NCBI GenBank assembly: GCA_012972835.1
Contig: JABDHK010000004.1
Span: 62,001-126,000, forward strand
DNA: 64,000 nucleotides
Direction: 5' to 3'
Source: Chlorobiaceae bacterium
GTDB taxonomy: Bacteria; Bacteroidota; Chlorobiia; Chlorobiales; Chlorobiaceae
A program made the translations under genes and the position numbers. Within the stretch, counting starts at the first letter, position 1. Every line of letters starts with the position of its first letter. Shown piece by piece: positions 18,559-29,300 of the stretch. The notes under the pieces are model-generated. The model saw only the letters and a list, made by a program, of their open reading frames with translations, ran no database searches and had not been told where the DNA came from.

Positions 18559-19353
18559 ATGCTCGAAACAAACGCAATTGTTGATGTCCGGGCAACTGTC
18601 ACCCAGACCCGGCACATCGGCAGAGATGTAAGCATCATCACCCTTGAGTGCCCACCAATTGCGGCTGCGGCAAAACCCGGAAACTTTGTTAACATAAAGG
18701 TTAACGGAACGACACAACCACTGCTCAGACGACCTTTCTCCATTCACAACGTCCATGGAATCTTTATTGATATCATGGTAAAATCCATTGGATACGGCAC
18801 TACCCTGTTCTGTGATACCACAAAAGGTTCAACAGTGATGGTACTTGGACCACTGGGAAATAGTTTTAATCTGACCGGCCAGGACTTTAACACAGCTATT
18901 CTTGTTTCCGGAGGAATCGGCACCGCTCCAATGCTTTTTCTGGAAAAAACACTGACCGCAAAGGGCAAAAAGGTCATTAACCTGATCGGAGGAAGAACAA
19001 AAGATGAGCTGCTCCCCCAAGAGCTTGACAATTGCCTGCTCGCAACTGATGACGGCTCCATGGGTTTCAGCGGCAACGTTGTAGAACTGCTCCATAGTGA
19101 ACTGCCTGCTCTCAAAAAAGAGGGCTCGCTCAAAATTTTTTCATGTGGCCCCAATCCAATGCTGAAAGCACTTGCACGATTCTGCAGAGCACACCAGCTG
19201 CCTTGCGATCTCTCGCTTGAATCGGTGATGGGTTGCGGCATTGGTATCTGTTATGGATGCAGCGTTGAAATCAACACACCGGATGGAGGCACTCGAACCA
19301 TTCTCCTATGCAGGGAAGGCCCCGTTATCGATGCGAAACTACTTGTAGTATAA
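18559..19353 (+). CDS. pyrK: Dihydroorotate dehydrogenase electron transfer subunit
   Basis: FAD and [2Fe-2S] protein that passes electrons from PyrD type 1B to NAD+. It has a ferredoxin-reductase-like FAD domain with RRPFSI (residues 57-62), an NAD domain with GGIGTAPML (118-126), and the C-terminal cluster cysteines C226, C231, C234 and C251 in the order typical of PyrK. 264 residues. pyrD is not adjacent in this window. Confidence 0.93.
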   Translation: MLETNAIVDVRATVTQTRHIGRDVSIITLECPPIAAAAKPGNFVNIKVNGTTQPLLRRPFSIHNVHGIFIDIMVKSIGYGTTLFCDTTKGSTVMVLGPLGNSFNLTGQDFNTAILVSGGIGTAPMLFLEKTLTAKGKKVINLIGGRTKDELLPQELDNCLLATDDGSMGFSGNVVELLHSELPALKKEGSLKIFSCGPNPMLKALARFCRAHQLPCDLSLESVMGCGIGICYGCSVEINTPDGGTRTILLCREGPVIDAKLLVV

Positions 19354-19431
19354 GACGTAAAATTGTGATATCTTTTTAAAATATGGGAACAGCATTCCCG
19401 AAAGCTTTTTTAAAAAAAACGGAACAGCACT

Positions 19432-19887
19432 ATGGCAAAAGGAGTTAACAAAGTAATACTTCTCGGCAGACTCGGTGGGGAACCAGAAAGTCGACAGGCT
19501 GGATCGACAACAGTAGCAAACTTCACGATAGCAACCAGTGAAAAGTTCAAAAACCAGCAGGGAGAGCTTCAGGAAAAAACGGAATGGCATAGAGTTGTTG
19601 CATGGGGCCGGTTAGCCGAAATATGCAAGGAGTATCTCCACAAAGGATCACAGGTTTATGTTGAGGGAAGACTACAGACACGGAACTGGGAGAAAGAGGG
19701 TGTCAAGCAGTACACGACCGAGATTGTAATCAGCGACATGCAGATGCTTGATGGCAAACCGTCCGGTCAGGCTTATAATGAAGGAGCTCCACATAATTAT
19801 GAACGTCAGCAAAGCAGCCAGCCTTCATATTCAACACCCCCTTCTATCCCGCTGCTTGAAAATGAAAAAGATGATCTTCCCTTTTAA
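19432..19887 (+). CDS. ssb: Single-stranded DNA-binding protein
   Basis: 151 residues. An N-terminal OB fold starting [15 protein letters not shown] is followed by a short Q/S/P-rich linker and the acidic C-terminal tip DDLPF that docks repair and replication partners. The length and tip are those of a normal homotetrameric bacterial SSB. It is followed 28 bp later by holA, another replication gene, on the same strand. Confidence 0.96.
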   Translation: MAKGVNKVILLGRLGGEPESRQAGSTTVANFTIATSEKFKNQQGELQEKTEWHRVVAWGRLAEICKEYLHKGSQVYVEGRLQTRNWEKEGVKQYTTEIVISDMQMLDGKPSGQAYNEGAPHNYERQQSSQPSYSTPPSIPLLENEKDDLPF

Positions 19888-19915
19888 ACTTTTTTAACGT
19901 TCAGGGCGCACTCCG

Positions 19916-20971
19916 GTGCACCCAGACCCTATGGAAGCACTGAAAAAAAACATTCTTGCCGGCACCATTTCCCCGGTTTATTTCTTTTATGGCACCGAGA
20001 GTTACCTTAAGGAAGAGTGTGCCGACATGATCAGAACCGCCATGTTTCCATCAGAAGCCGATGCGGCCGCCAACACGCACATCTTTTACGGTACCGATCT
20101 CACACCGGGCGAATTGATATCGAAAGCCTCTGAATACCCAATGTTCACCGCAAAACAGCTCATCATTGTCCGTCAATTTGACAAAATCAAAAAGCCATCA
20201 ACAAAAGAGCTGCAAAAACAACACGATGAAAAATTCAGCAACTACATCAAGAGTCCTGCAGAATTTTCCGTCCTGATCTTCGATGCCGACCAGGTCGAAA
20301 AAAAAGAACTTGAAAAAAGCTCATTCGCCACACTGAAGAAATACCGCCACGATTTCCCAGCCATCAAGGCACCCGACCTCTTCGCCTCCAACAGAGCCAA
20401 GGCTTCCGGATGGGAATTTGACACTGACGCACTCAAGGCATTTACTGCCTACATACAACCATCAGCTCGGGAAATATGTCACGAGATTGAAAAGATAATT
20501 CTTTATGCATCCTCCCGAAGCGCTGAAAAACGCATCACGCCACCTGATGTCTATGAGTGCGTCGGTATATCGCGCACCTACAATGTCTTCGAACTTGAAA
20601 AGGCCCTTGCAGAACGAAACCTGAGGCTCTGCAGCGGCATATCGCTTATGATCATGGATCAGGAAGGGCAGAAAGAGGGGCTCGGAAATATAGTCCGTTT
20701 TCTGACGACCTTTTATATTCGCCTCTGGAAACTCTCTCTGCCCGACGTCCGGCAGCTTCCCCAGACAGAAATCGCAAAAATTCTCGGCATGTATGGCAAA
20801 CAGGAATATTTTGTTAAAAACTACCTCACTTACCTCAGATCATTTTCTCTTCAGGATGCTGAACTGGCTATCACTGCACTGAGAGAAACAGATGCCGCGC
20901 TCAAAGGACTGCTCCCCTACCCGGACGAAAAATATCTGCTTCTCCGACTCATGCAGAAACTGCTTGGCTGA
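19916..20971 (+). CDS. holA: DNA polymerase III subunit delta
   Basis: Clamp-loader subunit that opens the beta clamp. 351 residues beginning with a GTG (MHPDPMEALKKNI); an ATG five codons later (19931) is an alternative. The FFYGTESYLKEE segment near the start and the ARE(I/L)CHEIEKIILYA segment in the middle are typical of HolA. It ends 1 bp from the convergent SDR gene. Confidence 0.92.
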   Translation: MHPDPMEALKKNILAGTISPVYFFYGTESYLKEECADMIRTAMFPSEADAAANTHIFYGTDLTPGELISKASEYPMFTAKQLIIVRQFDKIKKPSTKELQKQHDEKFSNYIKSPAEFSVLIFDADQVEKKELEKSSFATLKKYRHDFPAIKAPDLFASNRAKASGWEFDTDALKAFTAYIQPSAREICHEIEKIILYASSRSAEKRITPPDVYECVGISRTYNVFELEKALAERNLRLCSGISLMIMDQEGQKEGLGNIVRFLTTFYIRLWKLSLPDVRQLPQTEIAKILGMYGKQEYFVKNYLTYLRSFSLQDAELAITALRETDAALKGLLPYPDEKYLLLRLMQKLLG

Positions 20972-20972
20972 T

Positions 20973-21965
20973 TTACAGCCATCCTTTACGCCGGTACCAA
21001 AAAATTGTTGCTGCAACACCTTCAGCAAGAGATGTTTCGGCAGTAAAACCCAAATCACGCTCTGACTGTTCCGGAGAGCAGACCCAATAATCCTGCACAA
21101 GTTCATTCGCCTTGTCGCGATTGAGAAGCGGGGGCTTTCCGAATAACAAACCCGCAGCGCCAATCACCATTCCAGCAAAAAACACAAAGGGTTTCGGCAA
21201 CAATATCCTGTGCAGCTTTTTAAAACCAAGTACGGGCCGTGCTGCAGCAATAACTTCATCCCATGAGAATGAGCTTGATGATGTAATGTAATAAATGCGG
21301 CCAACAGCCCGCTCCGAACAAGCAGCCATCATGATACCGTTAACAAGATCGTCGACATAAATCATACTGAAACGCTGCCTCTCCCCACTGCCAGCCGTCA
21401 CCAATACTCCACTGGCAAGCATTTGAAAAACCTGCAGTATATCCCGATCCCCCGGACCATACACCGCCGGTGGGCGAACTATGGTAATCGGAATATCAAG
21501 TGAACTTTCAAGGCAGAGTGTTTCCGCTCTTAACTTGCTACGCCCGTAGGCGCTAACAGGGCTGGCTTGATCAGACTCCCTCACTCCGCATCTACCTTCC
21601 ATAGCCGGACCTGCTGCCGCAAGCGATGATACAAGCAAAAACCTCTTCAGTGCAGGGTTATGCTCCTTGATGACAGCAAGCAGGTTTCGCACCGGTATTA
21701 CATTTCCTGCATTGTATCCGGCTTCATCAACAGCTTTCGTTAACCCCGCAAGGTGCACAATCCGGTCAATACCCCGCACCGCTTGACCGAGAGCATCCAG
21801 GTCACTGAAACTTCCCCGAACAACCTGCACCCCTTCAGGTAATCCTTGACCTGAACTTTCAGGTCGAAGAAAAACCCTGATCGTCGAACCTCCCTCAGCA
21901 AGATAGCTGAGCATCCTTGATCCGATAAATCCAGTCGAACCCGTCACCAATATTGTTTCACCCAT
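20973..21965 (-). CDS. NAD-dependent epimerase/dehydratase (extended SDR), possible sphingoid-base reductase
   Basis: 330 residues with the Rossmann motif VTGSTGFIGSRML at the N-terminus and the catalytic YGRSK (Y140, K144). It belongs to the extended SDR/3-beta-HSD-like group. It is divergent from the serine-palmitoyltransferase-like gene, 242 bp away. In bacterial sphingolipid pathways an extended-SDR protein (CerR type) reduces the 3-keto sphingoid product of Spt, so this gene is a candidate for that step. The assignment is from context only; sugar or steroid-like substrates are not excluded. Confidence 0.75.
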   Translation of the reverse strand: MGETILVTGSTGFIGSRMLSYLAEGGSTIRVFLRPESSGQGLPEGVQVVRGSFSDLDALGQAVRGIDRIVHLAGLTKAVDEAGYNAGNVIPVRNLLAVIKEHNPALKRFLLVSSLAAAGPAMEGRCGVRESDQASPVSAYGRSKLRAETLCLESSLDIPITIVRPPAVYGPGDRDILQVFQMLASGVLVTAGSGERQRFSMIYVDDLVNGIMMAACSERAVGRIYYITSSSSFSWDEVIAAARPVLGFKKLHRILLPKPFVFFAGMVIGAAGLLFGKPPLLNRDKANELVQDYWVCSPEQSERDLGFTAETSLAEGVAATIFWYRRKGWL

Positions 21966-22207
21966 TTACGTTATGATTTGCCATTAGTTCAGCTGTTCAC
22001 TCACCTTATCACTATAGAGGCTTTTCCATCAAGAAAAAAACCAGACCGTGTTTCAAGAAAAAAAATAAAAATTTTAATACATTTCGTTTCATGGGTAAAA
22101 CCAACTTGCCTTAAACCCGGTCATTGAAGGATATATCAACAAAAGACGACCGTAAAAACAAGAAATTCCAGCTTTTTCTGTTCCAGCTGAAGTAAATTTG
22201 CGTTACT

Positions 22208-23410
22208 GTGGATAAAACAAAAGACCTTTTTAAAAAATGCATTGAGTTTACCCTTGCCGACGAAGTCAAGGCTCAAGGCATATATCCCTTTTTTCATCCC
22301 ATAGACGAAAACGAAGGTCCGGTTGTCTCATTTGGGGGACGGAAACTGGTCATGGCCGGCTCAAACAACTATCTTGGACTTACAGCCGACCCAAGGGTAA
22401 AAGAGGCCTCAATCAAAGCTATCAATAAATACGGCACAAGCTGCAGTGGCTCCCGCTACATGACAGGAACCGTCAACCTGCACGTAGAACTTGAAGAAAA
22501 ACTTGCCGACTTTTTTGAAAAGGAGCGCTGTCTGCTCTTCAGCACCGGCTATCAGACAGGACAAGGCATCATCCCGACACTTGTTCAACGCGGTGAATAC
22601 ATTGTATCCGACCGGGACAACCATGCAAGCCTTGTAGCTGCTTCCATCATGGCTCAGGGAGCCGGAGCAAATCTTGTACGGTATAACCACAATAACATGG
22701 AAGACCTTGAACGCGTGCTTCAGAACATTCCGGGAAATACAGGACGACTGATTGTTTCTGATGGAGTCTTCTCGGTTTCAGGTGAAATTGTGGATCTTCC
22801 TGGTCTGGTTAAACTGGCCCAAAAATATGATGCACGAATACTTATTGATGACGCTCATGCTGTCGGTGTAATCGGTAAAAGAGGCAGGGGAACGCCTTCA
22901 GAATTCAACCTTGTCAATGAAGTTGACCTCATCATGGGTACCTTCTCGAAAACCTTCGGATCACTCGGAGGTTACGTGGTTGGCGACCGGAGCGTCATCA
23001 ACTATATCAAACACAACGCATCCTCACTTATCTTCAGCGCCTCTCCTACACCGGCAAGCGTGGCTGCTGTACTGGCCACACTCGAAATCATCCGCAATGA
23101 GCCAGAACTTATGGAACGGCTTATTTCAAATACGGATTACGTTCGCCAACAACTTCTCAACGCAGGGTTTTCCCTTCTGCCATCACGTACTGCTATTGTT
23201 ACGGTATTGATCAAGGATCAGATGAAAACCCTTCTTTTCTGGAAAAAGCTGTTTGATGCTGGCGTTTACGTTAACGCCTTCATCCGCCCCGGCGTCATGC
23301 CTGGCCATGAAGCACTTCGCACCAGTTTTATGGCAACCCATAAGCATGAGCACCTCGATAAAGTTGTCACTGAGTTTATATCCATTGGTAAGGAGCTTGG
23401 TGTCATCTGA
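22208..23410 (+). CDS. Alpha-oxoamine synthase, serine palmitoyltransferase-like
   Basis: 400 residues from a GTG start. It is a PLP enzyme condensing an amino acid with an acyl-CoA or acyl-ACP: H139 stacks on PLP, the IDDAHAVG motif is at 213-220 and the PLP lysine is K248 in [12 protein letters not shown]. The N-terminal [20 protein letters not shown] extension before the NNYLGL motif is like serine palmitoyltransferases of Bacteroidetes, more than BioF or Kbl. No biotin or threonine-degradation gene is nearby. Spt-like is my best call; BioF and Kbl remain possible. Confidence 0.8.
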   Translation: MDKTKDLFKKCIEFTLADEVKAQGIYPFFHPIDENEGPVVSFGGRKLVMAGSNNYLGLTADPRVKEASIKAINKYGTSCSGSRYMTGTVNLHVELEEKLADFFEKERCLLFSTGYQTGQGIIPTLVQRGEYIVSDRDNHASLVAASIMAQGAGANLVRYNHNNMEDLERVLQNIPGNTGRLIVSDGVFSVSGEIVDLPGLVKLAQKYDARILIDDAHAVGVIGKRGRGTPSEFNLVNEVDLIMGTFSKTFGSLGGYVVGDRSVINYIKHNASSLIFSASPTPASVAAVLATLEIIRNEPELMERLISNTDYVRQQLLNAGFSLLPSRTAIVTVLIKDQMKTLLFWKKLFDAGVYVNAFIRPGVMPGHEALRTSFMATHKHEHLDKVVTEFISIGKELGVI

Positions 23411-23443
23411 AGCATAACCTCTTCCAAGAGAATATTTTCGAAT

Positions 23444-23470
23444 TCCCCGGCAAACACCGGGGATTTTTTG
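23444..23470 (+). terminator. Terminator after the Spt-like gene
   Basis: A 7-bp GC-rich stem (23444-23450 with 23457-23463) with a 6-base loop, followed by a run of T. Confidence 0.85.
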
Positions 23471-23701
23471 TTCCAGGGTTTTTGTCTGATCTCAGATAAA
23501 CCTTTTTGCTCTTACTCTTCGGTTATAGTAATAGTTGCACCTTTCTGTTTTTTTTTATTAGTTTACAAATACTTGATATTTGAAATATACTCGCTGTTCT
23601 GATTGCTGATATGCGGTCTTGTTGATTATGTTCGCAAACAAGGTAAAGAGCTTGTTGACCTTTTTTTGTTCGTATCATTACAACCAAACCATGACACAAT
23701 C

Positions 23702-26227
23702 ATGAAAACAAAACATGCAGAGGCGTTTCGCTTCGTCCGTTTTGTTGTATCGGCGTTTAGCCTTATCGCTTTGCTGGTACCTCTCCCCTCTTACGGAGCA
23801 GACACAGGAACCATTAAGGGTAAAATCACCGATAAAGCCGACGGAGAAGGTGTTTTCGGTGCATCGGTAACAATTGCCGGTACTAACATCGGAACATCAA
23901 CCGACGCAAACGGCAACTTCACCATCAACAACGTCCCCGCCAAACAAGAAAAAATCTCTGTCTCCATCGTAGGTTACGCCCCGACAAGTCAGGTTGTATC
24001 CGTTACTACAGGACAAACCTCAACAGCTAATTTCACTATTGGCCAAACCACTGTCATGGCATCCGAGGTAGTGGTCGGCGCAGCACTTTACAAACAGGAC
24101 CGCCTTGAAGTACCTGTGACCGTCAATGTGGTCTCACCGGAAAGAATCAAGCAGCAACCTAACCCCACCCTTGATCAGGTGATCGAGGATGTTCCAGGAG
24201 TTGTCGTCAACCGTGCAGGAGGTCAGACCACTTCGACTGTCGCCATAAGAGGCTCCAATACTTATCAGGGGGGTGCTATCGGTACCAGAGTTCAAGGCTT
24301 CTATGATGGCTTCCCACTCAATACTCCTGAAACGGGTGAAATTGTATGGTCATCGGTAAACATGAATGCTGCCGACAAGGTTGAGATCCTTAAAGGTGCA
24401 GCAGCAACCCTCTATGGTTCGGGTGCCATGGGTGGTGTTGTAAACGTTTTCGGCCACCTCCCAGAAAAATTTGAAGTTAAAGCCGGTTCCAGTGTTGGAT
24501 TTTATGATGCTCCCCCATCAAGCGACCAAAGCGTATACCGTAACGGATATACCCCTTGGTTCTGGAACTCTTATGTAGGCTTTGGCAACAAAAGTGGCAA
24601 CTGGAACTACAACGTTCTCTATACGCACAGCAACGATGATGGCTACCGCCAAAATACTCAGACATTGATGAATGACGTCAAACTGAAAGTCCGGTATGAT
24701 ATCGATGCGAAGCAGTACCTCCAGTTGAGTGCTTTCTACAACGAAAGTAATGGTGGCTATGCGATGACATGGCCCTATACCATAACAGGAATTGATGCTG
24801 TTACGGGCCCAGTATGGAAAGGATTTCCTGAAAGAGGTTATGATGTAACCAATTCAGTATATACTGACGATACCGTGAAACGCAAAAATGCCTTGACAGG
24901 ACTGAACTATGTAAACTTGTTGAGCGAGAAACTCAGCCTTGATGTACGGTTATATTATACCCATAACGATAGCCGTCTGGATTATAACCCTTCAGCAGCA
25001 ACTCAAACTTTTGCATTTTTTATACCGGTTGGACCTGTTGTTATTCCTTATACAGTTTATAACAGGACTCCTGGTGAATTCAACGAAACATCTTCCGACA
25101 GATATGGTTCCGGCATCAAGCTTGACTGGCGTGCTTACGACAATCATCGCCTGCTCTTTGGTGTAGATGGAAATATCACTAATGTTTTAACTAGTCAGTA
25201 TCCAGCTATTCTTCCTGTAAAGAACACCCTTTTACCCATCCAGGATAAAAATGCAGCTGCATTTGTGCAGGATGAATGGAAAATCTCTGACCAGTTGACC
25301 AGCCTTCTCTCACTTCGCTATGACTGGAGCGGAATCGATGCAAATACGGTTACATACACTAACTATGCCAGCCCTGCTGTTTCTGGTTTTGGTCCTACCG
25401 CAAAGGTTACCTATCCAGCAAAAACAGATCCTATAGCTAATCAGTCAGTGGATGCCATAAGTCCTCGTATTGCGTTGAATTACAAATCTTCAGACGATAT
25501 GTCATATCGTGCATCATGGGGCAGAAGCTTCCGTGCACCGACTCTTGCCGAACGATTTGTTCGTGATGCCGGATTTTTAATGGGTATTCCAAATCCGAAT
25601 CTCGACAAAGAAACAATGACGGCTTATGAAATCGGTACATTTAAAAAGTTCAGCGATAATGTTTCATTTGATATCGCAGGCTTTTTGAACGATTATGACA
25701 ATTTGATTGAGTCAGTTTCTTTGACAAATTCAGCACGCACTCAGTATTTTACATACCAGAACATTACCAAGGCAAGAATCTGGGGTATCGAAAGCAGCCT
25801 GAACGTAAAACCAAGCAACGACTGGATTCTGAACATGACATACACCTATATGAATGCCAAAAACAGAAGCTATGTCAAGGGTGCTAATCCAACACGTGAT
25901 CTGAATCCAGACCCAACATGGCTGCCTATGCGCCCTGAGCATACAGCATCAGCTAATGTAACATGGAAACCGATCAATAAACTCTCTCTGAACCTGACCG
26001 GAAGGTATGTCAGCCAATACCAAGCTGTTAACTTCTATACAAATTCTTCCGCGACAAACTACCCTGGCGGTTTTATAGTGATTAATGCCGGGGCAAAGTA
26101 TCAGATTGATAAAAATATCAGTACCAGTTTGCTGTGCAGGAACATCGGGAACATTCAGTATGAAGAAGCCGAATGGTTCTTAGCCCCAGGACGTGCCTAT
26201 GTTGCCGGGGTGGATTTCACCTTCTGA
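23702..26227 (+). CDS. TonB-dependent outer-membrane receptor with N-terminal carboxypeptidase-regulatory-like domain
   Basis: 841 residues. The start at 23702 is chosen because it gives a proper signal peptide (MKTKHAEAF, hydrophobic core SAFSLIALLVPL, cut after PSYGA); the open frame extends upstream to 23603. After the signal come a CarboxypepD_reg-like beta domain (GTIKGKITDKADGEGVFGAS), a plug with AIRGSNTYQGG and GSGAMGGVVNV, then a 22-strand barrel ending in an aromatic VAGVDFTF tail. The ligand is not readable: it could be an iron chelate, cobalamin or another metal complex. No cobalamin riboswitch was seen in the 290-base leader. Neighbouring BchE is a cobalamin enzyme, which makes a corrinoid worth testing. 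Confidence 0.9.
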   Translation: MKTKHAEAFRFVRFVVSAFSLIALLVPLPSYGADTGTIKGKITDKADGEGVFGASVTIAGTNIGTSTDANGNFTINNVPAKQEKISVSIVGYAPTSQVVSVTTGQTSTANFTIGQTTVMASEVVVGAALYKQDRLEVPVTVNVVSPERIKQQPNPTLDQVIEDVPGVVVNRAGGQTTSTVAIRGSNTYQGGAIGTRVQGFYDGFPLNTPETGEIVWSSVNMNAADKVEILKGAAATLYGSGAMGGVVNVFGHLPEKFEVKAGSSVGFYDAPPSSDQSVYRNGYTPWFWNSYVGFGNKSGNWNYNVLYTHSNDDGYRQNTQTLMNDVKLKVRYDIDAKQYLQLSAFYNESNGGYAMTWPYTITGIDAVTGPVWKGFPERGYDVTNSVYTDDTVKRKNALTGLNYVNLLSEKLSLDVRLYYTHNDSRLDYNPSAATQTFAFFIPVGPVVIPYTVYNRTPGEFNETSSDRYGSGIKLDWRAYDNHRLLFGVDGNITNVLTSQYPAILPVKNTLLPIQDKNAAAFVQDEWKISDQLTSLLSLRYDWSGIDANTVTYTNYASPAVSGFGPTAKVTYPAKTDPIANQSVDAISPRIALNYKSSDDMSYRASWGRSFRAPTLAERFVRDAGFLMGIPNPNLDKETMTAYEIGTFKKFSDNVSFDIAGFLNDYDNLIESVSLTNSARTQYFTYQNITKARIWGIESSLNVKPSNDWILNMTYTYMNAKNRSYVKGANPTRDLNPDPTWLPMRPEHTASANVTWKPINKLSLNLTGRYVSQYQAVNFYTNSSATNYPGGFIVINAGAKYQIDKNISTSLLCRNIGNIQYEEAEWFLAPGRAYVAGVDFTF

Positions 26228-26259
26228 TGTAATCCATAAGCAATAAGCCGTGAGTACCT

Positions 26260-26297
26260 GAGCCAGCCCTTTTTACTGAGGGGCTGGCTCTTTTTTT
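26260..26297 (+). terminator. Terminator after the TonB-dependent receptor
   Basis: A 10-bp GC-rich stem (26260-26269 with 26281-26290) followed by seven T. It isolates the receptor from bchS. Confidence 0.88.
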
Positions 26298-26379
26298 AAT
26301 CGTTAGTTTACATCACAGGATTTTATTACATTTTGCAATCCTGTTAAAACCACATCAAACGCACATCTTTTGTAATTCT

Positions 26380-29300
26380 ATGCACGATAAAATCAGAATT
26401 GCCGCTATTGTCGGGATGGAGCAATGCAACCAGCGGGTATGGCGCGAGGTAACCTCCAAGGTAGCAGCACACATCGAATTGACCCAATGGACCGATCAGG
26501 ATCTTGAGCATCAGAACCCTGAAGCCGCTGAAGCAATCCGTCATGCCGATTGTATTTTTACCACCCTTATACAGTTCAAGGTACAGGCAGACTGGCTCCA
26601 TGAGCAGGTCGAACAGTCGAAGGCAAAAGTGATTTTTGCCTATGAGTCAATGCCTGAAGTGATGCAGTTGACAAAAATTGGCAATTATGTGGTGTCGGGA
26701 GATGGAAGCGGCATGCCCGATATCGTCAAAAAAGTTGCGAAAATGCTGGTAAAGGGACGCGATGAGGACGCGCTATATGGTTACATGAAGCTGCTGAAAA
26801 TCATGCGCACCATGCTACCGCTGATCCCTAAAAAGGCAAAAGATTTCAAGAACTGGATGCAGGTCTACACCTACTGGATGAACCCGACCACAGACAACCT
26901 GGCATCGATGTTCAATTATATTGTAGCAGAGTACTTCGAGGTAAACGTAAAGGCTGAGAAGGTACAGGAAGTGCCAACCATGGGCTTTTATCACCCAGAT
27001 GCCCCGGAGTATCAGAAAGATCTGCACCACTATGAAAAATGGCTGCACAAACGAGACAGGAACTCAACAAAAAAACGCAATATCGGCATGCTCTTCTTCC
27101 GAAAGCATCTGCTCCAGGAAAAAGAGTATATCGATAATACCATCCGTGCCATAGAGGCCAAAGGCCTTAATCCTTTGCCAGTCTTCGTTATGGGCGTTGA
27201 GGGACACGTAGCCGCCAGAGAGTGGTTTACGCATAACAATATCGACATGCTGATCAACATGATGGGCTTCGGCTTTGTGGGAGGCCCGGCGGGCGCAACC
27301 ACACCGGGCGCGTCGTCAGCCGCACGCGAAGAGATACTCGGAAAGATCAACGCCCCGTACGTTGTATCGCAACCACTCTTTATACAGGATTTCACCTCGT
27401 GGAAGTCGCAGGGAGTTATCCCGCTGCAGTCGGCCATGACCTATTCGCTGCCAGAGATGGACGGCGCAGTATGCCCTGTTGTACTTGGTGCCATCAAGGA
27501 TGGACGACTGCAAACGGTGCCTGATCGTCTGGAACGACTTGCTGGAATTGCCAAAAAGTTTTCAGAGCTTCGACAGGTAGCCAACAGTGAAAAAAAAGTT
27601 GCTCTCGTCGTCTATGACTATCCTCCTGGCATGGGTAAAAAAGCCAGTGCCGCTCTGCTCGACGTTCCAAAAAGCATCTACAACATTCTCGCATCGCTTC
27701 GTGCCGAAGGGTACAATATTGGTGAGCTGCCTGAGTCACCGGAAGCGCTGCTCGCCATGCTTGACAAAGCCACTGATTACGAAATTCAGGCACACGAACA
27801 GCAGTGCTTTTCAATTGACCGGGAACAGTTCAACAGCATCACCAGCGTCAGGGAACGCGAACGCATTGAAGGACGCTGGGGCGGTTTCCCTGGAGACATT
27901 GCACCGATTAAACCCGACAGACTTTTCATTGGCGGTATAACGCTCGGCAATATCTTTATCGGCGTTCAGCCTCGTCTTGGCATCCAGGGTGATCCAATGC
28001 GTCTGCTCTTCGACAAGGAGAACACACCTCATCATCAGTATATAGCCTTTTACCGCTGGATCAGTCGCGTCTTTGGAGCCAACGCTCTTGTCCACGTTGG
28101 TATGCACGGTACTGTGGAGTGGATGCCTGGCCTTCAGCTCGGCGTAACCGGCGACTGCTGGTCGGATGCACTGCTTGGCGAGGTTCCGCATTTTTATATC
28201 TATCCAATCAATAACCCGAGCGAGGCAAATATTGCAAAACGTCGTGGTTATGCTACAATGATCTCGCATAACATCCCTCCGCTGGCAAGGGCCGGACTTT
28301 ACAAAGAACTGCCGGCATTCAAGGAGATGCTGAATGATTACCGCGAGCGCGGTCTTGAGAAAATCGTTGACGTTGAAACGGAAGAGGTCATTATCACCAA
28401 GGCGCAGCAACTTAATCTGACAGATGACTGCCCGCGTGTCCAGGGTGAGAACTTCCAGGACTATATCAGCCGCCTCTATACCTATATGATGGAGCTTGAG
28501 GGCCGCTTAATTTCAAACTCGCTGCATGTATTCGGCGAAACCCCGAAGCTTGAAACGCAGGTGACTACCATTACAGAGTACCTGAAAGTACGCGGGAATG
28601 AAAAGTCACTGCCATCGATCATCATGCAGGCAATTGGTGAGGACATTACCTATGGTGATTATGCTTCGCTGGCCACCCGTGCACGCAAGGGTGAACAACT
28701 TGCCCTAAAATCACGTGAGACCGTTGACGAGCATACCAGAGAGTTTATTGAGAAGAGTATTTTTGGACAGACCAACCCGACAACCATCTTCAACAAACTG
28801 ACCGGCGGAGCAAAAGTATCACAGGAAATGGTTGAGGCTGTCAACACAGCACTGCAGGATGGGCTTGCCCTGAAACGTGCACTTGAGGACAACCGCAATG
28901 AAATGAAGGGCTTCCTCCGTGCCTTGTGCGGTGAGTACATTCCATCAGGTTCCGGCGGCGACCTTGTGCGTGACGGTGCAGGCATACTGCCGACCGGTCG
29001 TAACATACACGCCATTGATCCATGGCGTATTCCTTCTGAACTTGCCTTCAAGCGCGGCAAGCAGATTGCTGAATCCATTCTGCAACGCCACACTGAAGAG
29101 AACGAAGGCCAGTACCCTGAAACAATTGCCCAGGTGCTCTGGGGTCTCGATACCATCAAGAGCAAAGGTGAAGCTGTTGCGGTAATCATCCACCTCATGG
29201 GCGCTGAACCGGCATACGACGCACAGGGCAAGATCAGCCACTACCGCCTCGTTCCGCTTGAAAAACTTGGTCGTCCGAGAATTGATGTACTGATCCAGAT

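Noticed and set aside
23471-23701. Cobalamin riboswitch in the TonB receptor leader
   Set aside because: Looked for because BchE uses B12; the leader is T-rich and no B12-box-like GCCACTG segment or conserved core was found.
27811-28410. 199-codon minus-strand open frame inside bchS
   Set aside because: Shadow frame; the plus strand carries conserved BchH-family motifs throughout this stretch.
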